From the IMG/VR virus record IMGVR_UViG_3300030328_003592, positions 1 through 35,554 of that record: a stretch of 35,554 nucleotides of DNA; one strand, given 5' to 3'. Each line of letters starts with the position of its first letter. Positions within the stretch are counted from its first letter, which is position 1. Shown piece by piece: positions 8,001 to 13,279 of this stretch. The stretch is from a virus. The notes beneath the pieces are model-generated. The model had not been told where the DNA came from and did no database searches. It saw nothing but the letters and a program-made list of their open reading frames with translations. The position numbers and the translations under genes were made by a program.

Positions 8001-8170
8001 TGGGCCTGAAACTCATCAGCCGAAGGGTCAGGGTAGAGGGCAAGCAACACCGCATCTATATGCTGGATGAGCAACATCTCTCCGAAAGACTTGGGCTTGT
8101 GTCAAGGTATCATGCGGTCGCCCAAAAGCGTGGTCCTACCGACATTATGGAGTTTAATAAGTCTCTTTAA
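5090..8170 (+). CDS. Primase-helicase: AEP-type primase fused to SF2 UL9-like helicase (1026 aa)
   Basis: The start at 5090 lies 5 bases after AGGAG; upstream in-frame ATGs lack a ribosome site. The N-terminal third resembles an archaeo-eukaryotic-type primase: CIDVDD (Asp100, Asp102, Asp103), KVHLWFLLDEP (His169) and NPIIDVDPVANR (Asp213, Asp215) fit the acidic, histidine and acidic motifs. The middle is an SF2 helicase of the herpes origin-binding (Herpes_ori_bp) type: Walker A GPQGVGKT (400-407), YITHRRSM, the DEAD-like box DESE (485-488) and the arginine-finger motif QQLHRVR (678-684). About 180 C-terminal residues may hold a DNA-binding domain. It probably primes and unwinds at the phage origin. 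No DNA polymerase gene accompanies it, so host polymerase or its own PrimPol activity must extend. Confidence 0.85.
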   Translation: MRLSDADIAVNLLSTGAVPTKHYVASSIGFERTSYPMIRDWLVGDGVDMSSVAAMLRTLKSLQHSNAVIIRGAPLARHTAPVRRNNRMFADCPRRWACIDVDDAHTNEPDWMPGRDAEADQRVLSRLVQDVLPREWHDVGFVAQWSASAGFIKEDGRYHPGCDGGIKVHLWFLLDEPVDSALLREYLKAKAPRVDAMVARQVQPHYVVNPIIDVDPVANRVVAVWGEERVALSEPLRLMSREMIEKREARQANVAEYVKLLPGLDGERLAEYADRQVKLAVKRLEQMSAGPDRHGAIIRYAQLLGGLAADPRCNLNTRAIRMAIMYAVPDKEKGSLERAIRWGIDHAIDRSKDLVQAGGPSQETGVPQGARSIRLKESDLVQGRYLPAVAPTSNVVLMRGPQGVGKTYWLKDTAMPALRARHPDARVVYITHRRSMASQGCKRLGLPDYRDGKGSIHTDVSICVDSLYRINLEWNTEQRFIILLDESEQVIRHLARGGTMNAEGRLRAHNAWRSVFDRAAAVVCMDADLSTMTVKEMDYACPHLGPCADEAQMIRVDLPMKYEYKVSNTKNDVLGKLVETYEKGNKVAVACQSRADAETIAQMLQTLDPQRKVGLVTSRTLLQDEGKVANQDPTRYATECEALVYSPSWGTAVSVEASGYTIFGFGCMGVGTSSDLLQQLHRVRNPVTSEITVYLPKGGKANERTEQDIINQCLQRGDWTQRMVRAFLPGIVLRNRVQLTDQEMAERYARVTVHQRHWGGDGGMLGDAFCTLVRHRGGHLDVVQELTSKPRIDVTEAKVVAADLQKSRWSKDVSAAPVIEKDIQEPSTYEEQCSQEKKELTDFYAQEVTPDLVIQDANGRLRARLRLLSDVMLAQDAKHAALGASDAQTVHSGAITHQSYRTVRALTIASAVKAAELCNGSWMNCRTEQNANTVRLEMWLDVHRQKLDLLNMSYDDKSTPMRWLSGIMRRMGLKLISRRVRVEGKQHRIYMLDEQHLSERLGLVSRYHAVAQKRGPTDIMEFNKSL

Positions 8171-8181
8171 TCACATAAAGT

Positions 8182-8210
8182 TTGACAGTATGTCATGAAC
8201 CAGATACTAT
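8182..8210 (+). promoter_or_regulatory. Strong sigma-70-type promoter
   Basis: A perfect TTGACA (8182-8187), a 17-base spacer and TACTAT (8205-8210, 5 of 6 to consensus) lie just after the helicase stop. Expected start is near 8217, at the base of the hairpin 8218-8234. It should drive the recombination and methyltransferase genes independently of the helicase. Confidence 0.85.
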
Positions 8211-8217
8211 TGTTGGG

Positions 8218-8234
8218 CGGGGAAAATTCCCGCT
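8218..8234 (+). promoter_or_regulatory. 5'-terminal hairpin in leader
   Basis: GCGGG and CCCGC pair around GAAAATT, within which AA and TT can also pair. It starts at the predicted transcription start and ends a few bases before ATAGGAGGA. This is the same promoter-hairpin-RBS order as at 5007-5084. Confidence 0.6.
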
Positions 8235-8251
8235 CACCATAGGAGGAAGAC

Positions 8252-8455
8252 ATGCTGCCTAACTATCTGAGATGCCGCTGCCAAGACCACCACACGGTCT
8301 GCCCATTGCATGAGTTTGATCATCACACGGTAGAGAGCGCTTTAGACAGAGAGATTGCCAAGACTTTTGCACGCAAGAAGACGAACAACTTCGCCAAGGT
8401 TGTTGACAAGTGGGTTGCTGAAGCAGCCGAACTAAACGCAAAACTGAACGCATAG
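8252..8455 (+). CDS. Small Cys/His-rich hypothetical protein (67 aa)
   Basis: The ATG follows ATAGGAGGAAGAC, one of the strongest ribosome sites here. Residues 8-25 carry Cys8, Cys10, His13, His14, Cys17, His20, His24 and His25, which could bind one or two zinc ions. The rest is a likely helix (DREIAKTFARKK, FAKVVDKWVAEAAELNAK). It is the first gene after the promoter at 8182 and lies 8 bases before the annealing-protein gene, so a role in DNA metabolism or regulation is plausible but unproven. Confidence 0.7.
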   Translation: MLPNYLRCRCQDHHTVCPLHEFDHHTVESALDREIAKTFARKKTNNFAKVVDKWVAEAAELNAKLNA

Positions 8456-8463
8456 GAGATACC

Positions 8464-9000
8464 ATGATTAAGAATAGATTCGACACCAACTGCTCAGCCT
8501 GCGGGATCCCCGTCTCTAAGAACGAAGGTTGGGCCATGAACAACGCCGACACGGGAGGCAAATGGAAGAACTTCTGTAAGGACCATGCTCCTAAAGATGC
8601 ACCCACAAGGACAGCGCCAAAAGAGGGCAAAGTCCAAGCTGTTGTAGCAAAAGAGGGCGGGCTCATGTCAGAGCTGCGAGCCAATGGCCACATCTGTAAG
8701 CTTCAGGGAAAAGAGTTCGTGCTCTATTCTGGCCTGCTGTGGCTTGCTCACAAGAACGGACTCCAGTCTATGGAGACCAAGATCACTTACCTCAATGTAG
8801 AAGGTAAAGAGGTTGTGGTCCAATGCACCGCCAGCGGCGAGAGAGGGACCTTCACGGCCCATGGTGACGCATTCCCGGACAACGTGTCTCGCGGCATCGC
8901 TCCCTCTTTCCTGAGGATGGCAGAGACAAGAGCCTGCGCTCGCAGCCTGAGAAGTTACCTGGGCATTGGGATGTGTACTGCTGAAGAGTTGCCATCATGA
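8464..9000 (+). CDS. Rad52-like single-strand annealing protein candidate with zinc ribbon (178 aa)
   Basis: It starts behind ATAGGAGATACC. Residues Cys10, Cys13, Cys38 and His41 form a probable N-terminal zinc ribbon. After a linker, residues 70-178 show the pattern of phage annealing or ssDNA-binding proteins of the Rad52-like group: a compact beta segment, then AHGDAFPDN and RMAETRACARSLRSYLGIG, close to the ETRAxARALR helix typical of that group. Such proteins pair complementary strands during phage recombination and replication. RusA three genes downstream fits a recombination module. The stop overlaps the next start (ATGA). The family assignment is by motif only. Confidence 0.6.
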   Translation: MIKNRFDTNCSACGIPVSKNEGWAMNNADTGGKWKNFCKDHAPKDAPTRTAPKEGKVQAVVAKEGGLMSELRANGHICKLQGKEFVLYSGLLWLAHKNGLQSMETKITYLNVEGKEVVVQCTASGERGTFTAHGDAFPDNVSRGIAPSFLRMAETRACARSLRSYLGIGMCTAEELPS

Positions 9001-9290
9001 GGAAGCGCACCAAGAAAGAGTACCACTATGATCTCCCGGCCCTGATGGGCTGGCTGATTACCCGAGTCAGCAAGGACTTTACTGTCCAGACGCTTCGAGA
9101 GGTCGGAGGCATTTGCAATGTCTGCCCTACACAACTCAGCCGATGGATCAACATGAGGGTCGCGCCTACATGGGATGCAGTCATCAATATGATGATGGAG
9201 GCCAACCAGCAGGCTCAATTGCAGCAGAAGAACTTTCACTATGAACTCAAGGGCATGCCCCCTGAATTGGTGAAGAGGGAGACATCATGA
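8997..9290 (+). CDS. Putative helix-turn-helix protein (97 aa)
   Basis: The ATG overlaps the preceding stop. The N-terminus is basic (MRKRTKKEYHYD). Residues about 29-66 (TVQTLREVGGICNV, then PTQLSRWINMRVAPTWDAV) fit a helix-turn-helix in which SRWINMRVAP resembles the recognition helix and the following turn of Cro/CI-like repressors. The remainder is a glutamine-rich helix. It is the best candidate in the window for a transcription regulator, and might recognise the repeated ACAGTGTCTCA sites, although nothing in the sequence links the two directly. The stop overlaps the next start (ATGA). Confidence 0.5.
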   Translation: MRKRTKKEYHYDLPALMGWLITRVSKDFTVQTLREVGGICNVCPTQLSRWINMRVAPTWDAVINMMMEANQQAQLQQKNFHYELKGMPPELVKRETS

Positions 9291-9535
9291 CGTATGACGA
9301 AATTATTAATGACCTGAATGATGAGATTAACCTCAGCAAGATGCTGCCCGAGCACTTGAGGCCAACCTACTGGGTACGGAAGAACGAAGACAGCCTTGAA
9401 TTGTACTGGAGTATGCAGCCAGACCTTTCCAAAGCGAACGGTCCCTGCGGAGAGAAGATCTTCCTGGACGGCACAAAAGAGCTTATGTTCTTGCCTCCAG
9501 CGAAAGCAGATATTCCTTCTTACACAAAGCTTTAA
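9287..9535 (+). CDS. Hypothetical protein (82 aa)
   Basis: The ATG overlaps the stop of the HTH-like gene and is preceded by GGGAG. The protein is acidic at its start (DEIINDLNDEINLSKML) and contains YWVRKNEDSLELYW, suggesting a small alpha-beta fold. I do not recognise it. It ends 20 bases before the methyltransferase start and shares its transcript. Confidence 0.65.
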   Translation: MTYDEIINDLNDEINLSKMLPEHLRPTYWVRKNEDSLELYWSMQPDLSKANGPCGEKIFLDGTKELMFLPPAKADIPSYTKL

Positions 9536-9555
9536 TCACATTCATAGGAGACAAA

Positions 9556-10377
9556 GTGAATGAGTTGGCATTATTTGCAGGAGCAGGAGGAGGTGTCCTC
9601 GGAGGGCATCTCTTGGGATGGAACACAGTTTGTGCCGTTGAGCGGGAAGACTACGCTCGGAGAGTATTGCTTGCCCGACAGCGGGACGGCATGTTGCCAA
9701 GATTCCCCATTTGGGATGACGTGTGCACCTTCCAGGGAGCGCCTTGGAAGGGGCGTATTCAGGTCATCAGCGGAGGATTTCCATGCCAGGACATCGCCCT
9801 CTGCGGCTCAGGAAAGGGACTGGACGGAGAGAAATCTGGTCTGTGGTCCGAGATGGCGCGGGTTGTTGGGGAGGTTCTCCCAAGATTCGTGTTCATTGAA
9901 AACTCCCCATTACTCACTTCTCGGGGGCTCAAACGAGTTCTCTGGGACCTTGCCCAAATGGGGTATGATGCTCGATGGGGAGTGCTTGGAGCTTACCAGG
10001 CCGGTGCTCCGCATCGCCGCAATAGAATCTGGATCGTTGCTTGCAACCCCGACAGCAACAGCAAACCAGTTGTCCCCCTCCATGATGAAACACCCAGGAT
10101 GCAGGAACTGGCTACCCACTTCAGCAGTGGCAGACTGGTCTCCGACAAACGGGGAAGTTTACAGAACCAAGACGGGCACCCTGCGGCTGAAGAGAGCCGA
10201 CGGAAGAACCAGCAGGATGGGCCTGGAAGCTCATGTTGGTGGAAAACTGAACCCGACGTGGGTAGAGTGGCTGATGGGATGGCCAACAGGATGGACAGAC
10301 TTAAAGCCATTGGCAATGGACAAGTACCGTCAGTGGCAGCTCTCGCTTGGAGGATATTAGCAGCACCATGGATCTAA
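9556..10377 (+). CDS. C5 cytosine DNA methyltransferase (273 aa)
   Basis: It starts with GTG five bases after AGGAG. It transfers a methyl group from S-adenosylmethionine to C5 of cytosine in a target site. Motif I is FAGAGGG (7-13), motif IV GGFPCQD with catalytic Cys77, motif VI ENS (Glu115-Asn-Ser), motif VIII HRRNRIW (153-159). The C-terminus has EPDVGRVADGMANRMDRLKA followed by IGNGQVPSVA (motif X region near Gly253). All key motifs are present, although the target-recognition region (about 165-235) is short. It may protect phage DNA from host restriction or regulate replication. The gene is overlapped over almost its whole length by a second frame (9560-10360) that itself looks like a known phage family. 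Confidence 0.92.
   Translation: MNELALFAGAGGGVLGGHLLGWNTVCAVEREDYARRVLLARQRDGMLPRFPIWDDVCTFQGAPWKGRIQVISGGFPCQDIALCGSGKGLDGEKSGLWSEMARVVGEVLPRFVFIENSPLLTSRGLKRVLWDLAQMGYDARWGVLGAYQAGAPHRRNRIWIVACNPDSNSKPVVPLHDETPRMQELATHFSSGRLVSDKRGSLQNQDGHPAAEESRRKNQQDGPGSSCWWKTEPDVGRVADGMANRMDRLKAIGNGQVPSVAALAWRILAAPWI
9560..10360 (+). CDS. Overprinted frame with phage methylase-associated motif (266 aa)
   Basis: This frame lies inside the methyltransferase gene, shifted by +1, and starts with ATG nine bases after the same AGGAG. It is open for 266 codons. Its product is not random-looking: EDFHARTSPSAAQ, SLLGGSNEFSGTLPKWGMM, SLLATPTATAN and LNPTWVEWLMGWPTGWTDL (residues 230-248) match the order of motifs I remember in phage and prophage proteins often annotated as methylase-like or hypothetical. 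Two explanations compete: both frames are used, or that family is a widespread artefact, a shadow of conserved methyltransferase DNA. I lean slightly to the first because the open frame is so long, but the evidence is indirect. Confidence 0.4.
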   Translation: MSWHYLQEQEEVSSEGISWDGTQFVPLSGKTTLGEYCLPDSGTACCQDSPFGMTCAPSRERLGRGVFRSSAEDFHARTSPSAAQERDWTERNLVCGPRWRGLLGRFSQDSCSLKTPHYSLLGGSNEFSGTLPKWGMMLDGECLELTRPVLRIAAIESGSLLATPTATANQLSPSMMKHPGCRNWLPTSAVADWSPTNGEVYRTKTGTLRLKRADGRTSRMGLEAHVGGKLNPTWVEWLMGWPTGWTDLKPLAMDKYRQWQLSLGGY

Positions 10378-10796
10378 TACCTATTGTAGAATTTCTAATC
10401 CCCTCCCCTATTGTGGGGAAGGGCCGCCCTCGATTGTGCCGCAAGTCTGGCAGAGTCTTCACCCCCAAGAGGACCCGTGACTATGAGCGGAGAGCGAAGC
10501 ACTTGGCGCACAAAGCCATGGATGCTGAGAGCCTTGGACCCCTCAAAGGGCCCGTTGGCATTCGCTTAATCATTGCCTACAAGACACCCAAGAGCAGGAA
10601 GAAAGAGACAGGGCAGTATTGTGCTTCAGGGCCCCCTCACTATGCTGACGTGGACAATGCCTGTAAAGCAGTTCTGGATTCCCTCAATCGTGTCGTATAT
10701 GATGATGATTGTCAGGTGGTGGCTCTATCGGTCTCCAAGAGATTCACAGCTGAGGGGGAAGCCCCCGGTGTTTATGTCCAGGTGTTTGAACTATGA
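10368..10796 (+). CDS. rusA: RusA-family Holliday junction resolvase (142 aa)
   Basis: It cuts four-way DNA junctions formed in recombination or replication, giving linear DNA suited to packaging. I choose ATG 10368, with GGAGG 14 bases upstream and a short overlap with the methyltransferase end; an in-frame TTG at 10347 is the alternative. The family pattern is clear: the N-terminal strand with SPIVGKGRPR, YADVDNACKAVLDSLNR with catalytic Asp94 and Asp96, and VVYDDDCQVV with Asp112-114. The length is a little above the usual 120 aa. The stop overlaps the next start as ATGA. Confidence 0.92.
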   Translation: MDLIPIVEFLIPSPIVGKGRPRLCRKSGRVFTPKRTRDYERRAKHLAHKAMDAESLGPLKGPVGIRLIIAYKTPKSRKKETGQYCASGPPHYADVDNACKAVLDSLNRVVYDDDCQVVALSVSKRFTAEGEAPGVYVQVFEL

Positions 10797-11023
10797 AGAG
10801 AAGCAAACGCAACTACAAGAAAGAATATCTTGAGTACCACGGCAAGCAGAAGCAGATTGATGATCGCAACAAGCGCAACAAGGCACGCCGAAAGATGAAA
10901 CTCAAGAAGGGTGACCCCAGGGAAGTGGACCACAAGAGGCCGTTATCCAAGGGTGGCGGCAACGGAAAGAAGAACCTGCGCGTCACGTCACGCAAGACCA
11001 ACCGCAAGAAGGGCCCCTACTAA
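10793..11023 (+). CDS. Small HNH-like protein (76 aa)
   Basis: It is very basic. The second half has the pattern EVDHKRPLSKGG then NGKKNLRVTSRKTNRKKG, which matches the core of phage HNH nucleases (Asp-His, a conserved Asn and a terminal Asn-Arg-Lys). It lacks the cysteine knuckles of larger HNH enzymes and is very short, so it may be a minimal nicking enzyme or a non-catalytic DNA binder. HNH proteins near packaging genes can assist terminase, but here the neighbour is RusA. ATGA overlap upstream and TAATG overlap downstream tie it to this operon. Confidence 0.75.
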   Translation: MKRSKRNYKKEYLEYHGKQKQIDDRNKRNKARRKMKLKKGDPREVDHKRPLSKGGGNGKKNLRVTSRKTNRKKGPY

Positions 11024-11259
11024 TGAGAGACTTGGATGATAGTGATCTGAAAGAATTCAAGAAGGCTGAGTTGATCAAGCGTTACCTGGAACTTCAGGAG
11101 CAATGCAACACGCTCAAGCGCAGCAACTCCGGCTTTAAGTGCGGCAATGTGCGCCTCAGCAAAGAATTGAAGTATGCCCGCAAGATGTGGGAACAGTGGC
11201 GTAACCGCTATGTGGAGTTGAAAAACACCGGCTTGCCTGAATCAATCCGTAGGCTCTAA
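11023..11259 (+). CDS. Hypothetical coiled-coil protein (78 aa)
   Basis: Last gene of the rightward replication operon. It begins in a TAATG overlap. The sequence is helical and highly charged (DLKEFKKAELIKRYLELQEQ, then KELKYARKMWEQWRNRYVEL), consistent with a coiled coil. I do not recognise a family. Its TAA at 11257-11259 overlaps tail-to-tail with the stop of the leftward transglycosylase gene. Confidence 0.65.
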   Translation: MRDLDDSDLKEFKKAELIKRYLELQEQCNTLKRSNSGFKCGNVRLSKELKYARKMWEQWRNRYVELKNTGLPESIRRL

Positions 11260-11687
11260 AGTTCGCAGTCTTCCCAGTACACAAAGAACCGCTCTAAGAC
11301 CTCGTCAGCATAAGTAGAAGAGCCGTTGTACTTAGTGAGCGCTCCGCGCATGTCACCGCCTGACAGCATCAGGTTAATGTGAATCAACCACGCCCCAGCT
11401 CTGAGGTTCTGGTAAGGGTCCCTGGCGTCTTCCAGGCTATCCCAGGAAAGATCTGTACTCAGCCAGTTCCAGTTATATGGGTGGCTCCATACAACAGGAT
11501 GCAATTGCACGAGCCCAATCTCTCCCTGAGAACCAATCGCTTCATGGTTGCAGCGGGTCTCTTGCACTACCACGGTATTCAATAGCCGAGGGTTGATGTT
11601 GAACTCCTCAGCAGCTTCAATGACCATACCTGCATAGCCTACTGGAGGCTCGAAAGAGCACTGCGCCAGCAAGAACTCAACTAACAT
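11256..11687 (-). CDS. Lytic transglycosylase, SLT-like (143 aa)
   Basis: It would cleave peptidoglycan glycan strands. The ATG at 11687 follows GGAGG at good spacing; the frame is open further upstream but would overlap more of the amidase gene. The SLT signature is visible: AAEEFNINPRLLNTVVVQET with catalytic Glu43, then GSQGEIGLVQLHP, and near the end LRAGAWLIHINLMLSGGD and ALTKYNGSSTYADEVLERF, which match the SLT repeats and the final NGS motif. There is no clear signal peptide. It overlaps the end of the amidase gene by 11 bases, so both hydrolases are made together. It might be virion-associated or a second endolysin. Confidence 0.85.
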   Translation of the reverse strand: MLVEFLLAQCSFEPPVGYAGMVIEAAEEFNINPRLLNTVVVQETRCNHEAIGSQGEIGLVQLHPVVWSHPYNWNWLSTDLSWDSLEDARDPYQNLRAGAWLIHINLMLSGGDMRGALTKYNGSSTYADEVLERFFVYWEDCEL

Positions 11688-12228
11688 AATTGTCCTCCAG
11701 CCATGCAGCCAAAATGTCTCCAGGGCAAACTGTACCGCCAAAGAACTTATGAGGGACTACTGCTGCCTTGGGGTAGCGGCTCTTCCAGACGGCAAGAACG
11801 CTCTTCAAGGATTCCAACTGGCTTGGTGTCGGGTGACCCGTGTAACCCCTGTCAGATGGGTGGAAATTGCCTGCTAAGCACACTCCAAGAGTGTGAGGGT
11901 TCTGATGCCCTACAATGTATTTAAGCGTAGCGTCCATGTCGCCCCACTCAATCTCTCCAGTAGCCTGGATGAAAACGTGGTAGCCGCTGTGCTCTGCTGG
12001 CCATCCGTTGTTCGCGTGCCAGGACAAGACATCTTCTCTTGAGACGTCAGCTCTTGAAGCGCTGTGATGCACGCTCAGGAACTTAATGCTGGCGTTGGGA
12101 GGGTCGCTAAACGGATATACAAGCTTAGGCTGTGGGGCTTGGGCCTCTTTAGATAGAAACCTCTCAACAATCTCCAGCCGATTCATCAGAGAGTTGATTG
12201 CTGATTCCAGTTCTTCAAACTTGTCCAT
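11677..12228 (-). CDS. N-acetylmuramoyl-L-alanine amidase endolysin (183 aa)
   Basis: It would cut the bond between MurNAc and L-Ala and so lyse the host. It starts behind AAGGAGACGCT. After an N-terminal helix (residues 1-28) the amidase-2/PGRP domain begins: FLSVHHSAS (His54, His55), GYHVFIQATGEIEWG (His84), NPHTLGVCLAGNF, and PHKFFGGTVCPGD with the second zinc histidine and cysteine near residues 160-170. Zinc would be bound by the His...His...Cys triad as in T7 lysozyme. There is no signal peptide, so a holin or similar pore is needed. The leader contains a strong three-way-junction RNA fold. Confidence 0.93.
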   Translation of the reverse strand: MDKFEELESAINSLMNRLEIVERFLSKEAQAPQPKLVYPFSDPPNASIKFLSVHHSASRADVSREDVLSWHANNGWPAEHSGYHVFIQATGEIEWGDMDATLKYIVGHQNPHTLGVCLAGNFHPSDRGYTGHPTPSQLESLKSVLAVWKSRYPKAAVVPHKFFGGTVCPGDILAAWLEDNYVS

Positions 12229-12261
12229 AGCGTCTCCTTATGTGCGGTCGGAAGAGGGGTC

Positions 12262-12375
12262 GGGTGACAAGACAGGTTGCAAGGCTAACAATTAGGTCGT
12301 CTGTGCTTTGCCTTTCAGTACGAGTATCAAAGGACCAATTCAATACCGCGCTCTTTGTACTACCTCTTGTCACCC
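12262..12375 (-). ncRNA. Candidate structured leader RNA (three-way junction)
   Basis: GGGTGACAAGA (12262-12272) pairs with TCTTGTCACCC (12365-12375). After a 2-base bulge, GGT (12275-12277) pairs with ACC (12362-12364). Inside, AAGGC (12281-12285) pairs with GCCTT (12310-12314) and AGTAC (12317-12321) with GTACT (12357-12361), giving a compact three-way junction of 114 bases. It lies 34 bases upstream of the amidase start on the minus strand. It could be a leader that controls lysin translation or a separate RNA. Only pairing supports it; the opposite strand could form it too. Confidence 0.5.
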
Positions 12376-12480
12376 AAGCCCGACTCTGTGAGGGTATCCC
12401 CCCGCAGCCTCCACACTGAAAACCCCAGGTTTCCCCAGGGCTGCCAGATCCATTCTTCTTACTGAGTAGTAAGTTGAATG
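12376..12480 (-). other. Rest of the gap between the holin-like and amidase genes
   Basis: Following the holin-like stop, a small hairpin (CTTACT-gagt-AGTAAG, 12458-12473) and a second inverted pair (GCAGCC 12404-12409 with GGCTGC 12439-12444) are visible. Neither has a T-run. CCCCAGG occurs twice in direct orientation. I see no gene or clear promoter. Confidence 0.4.
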
Positions 12481-12822
12481 CTACGGGCGGCCACTACGGT
12501 CGCCCAAAGCCCCTTCTATATAACTCAATCTGCGGTCGATGCCCTCTAACCCAGCCTGAAAAACCTTACGGTCCTCTTTCATTTCAGAAATTAGATTCTC
12601 AACAATCTTTTGATTGCTGTTGATAAGGTCCTTCAAAGCTGTGTTTTGATCGCGCATGCCTTTAGCGTGTATCTCCAGCCCAGCACGGGCAAGAGGAATC
12701 CCATGCTTAATAATAAACTTATAAATGCTGGCCAGGATGGACACGCAGATAGCCAGTCCACTCACAGGCCCCGTGAGCAGCATGACCAATTCACTCAGAT
12801 GTGATGCGCTTTCAGTTTCCAT
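12481..12822 (-). CDS. Holin-like membrane protein (113 aa)
   Basis: The ATG at 12822 follows GGAG at 5 bases; the in-frame GTG at 12828 is too close to it. One hydrophobic segment (MLLTGPVSGLAICVSILASI, about residues 14-33) is followed by a basic patch, then a long charged helix with KGMRDQNTALKDLI and ISEMKEDRKVF. A single transmembrane segment, a cytosolic coiled coil and a place directly upstream of the endolysin genes suggest a class III holin or a related lysis protein. Tail-anchored structural or signalling proteins could look similar. Confidence 0.55.
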   Translation of the reverse strand: METESASHLSELVMLLTGPVSGLAICVSILASIYKFIIKHGIPLARAGLEIHAKGMRDQNTALKDLINSNQKIVENLISEMKEDRKVFQAGLEGIDRRLSYIEGALGDRSGRP

Positions 12823-12824
12823 GA

Positions 12825-13043
12825 TCACTCCACGTTGAGGCCAAGCTCATCAAGGATTTCGTCTACAAGCCCACCAATGGCACTGGCCACAATCTGGGCA
12901 ATCTTACCAGCCTCTTCTGCAGTAATTTTCTTACCACCGTCAGAATCAGCCTTGCGAGCTGCGAGCTCTTTAAGATCCTCACTCATGGCCTGGACCATGG
13001 GAGCGATACGGATAGCTACAGTTAGAATTTGTGCCCACTTCAT
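12825..13043 (-). CDS. Small hypothetical protein, possible lysis partner (72 aa)
   Basis: It begins in a TAATG overlap and ends just before the holin-like start. The N-terminus (MKWAQILTVAIRIAPMVQAM) is amphipathic, the middle is basic and charged, and the C-terminal helix IAQIVASAIGGLVDEILDEL is weakly hydrophobic. It could be a small membrane-associated protein such as an antiholin, but the hydrophobic stretches are short. I do not recognise it. Confidence 0.6.
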   Translation of the reverse strand: MKWAQILTVAIRIAPMVQAMSEDLKELAARKADSDGGKKITAEEAGKIAQIVASAIGGLVDEILDELGLNVE

Positions 13044-13279
13044 TATACACCTCTGATGATGTCGCTGTTTTCAATGCAGTTAATGATCAACTGTCCAAGC
13101 CATTGCGTCAGTTCTTCGGCGTCATTCACGTCATAGCTCCCGGTTGTACTCAACCGAGGAACCATTTCGGACTCTACTGCGGCCAGAAACGATGCCGTGT
13201 CTGTCGTCCCGTAGGTCTGGTACGCCTCGATGACGACCTTGTCGCTGTTTCCAGCATCATAATGTACAACCTTTGCCAT
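13043..13279 (-). CDS. Hypothetical protein (78 aa)
   Basis: I start it at ATG 13279 (MAKVVHYDAGNSDKVV), which overlaps the upstream stop as TAATG, rather than at the upstream in-frame ATG. Its beginning resembles that of the 135-aa protein (MAKVGSF). The protein is mixed alpha-beta with no membrane segment. It lies between fibre-like and lysis genes. I do not recognise a family. Confidence 0.65.
   Translation of the reverse strand: MAKVVHYDAGNSDKVVIEAYQTYGTTDTASFLAAVESEMVPRLSTTGSYDVNDAEELTQWLGQLIINCIENSDIIRGV

Noticed and set aside
12404-12444. CCCCAGG repeats after the holin-like gene as an intrinsic terminator
   Set aside because: The CCCCAGG units are in direct orientation, and the remaining 6-bp pair has a large loop and no T-run.
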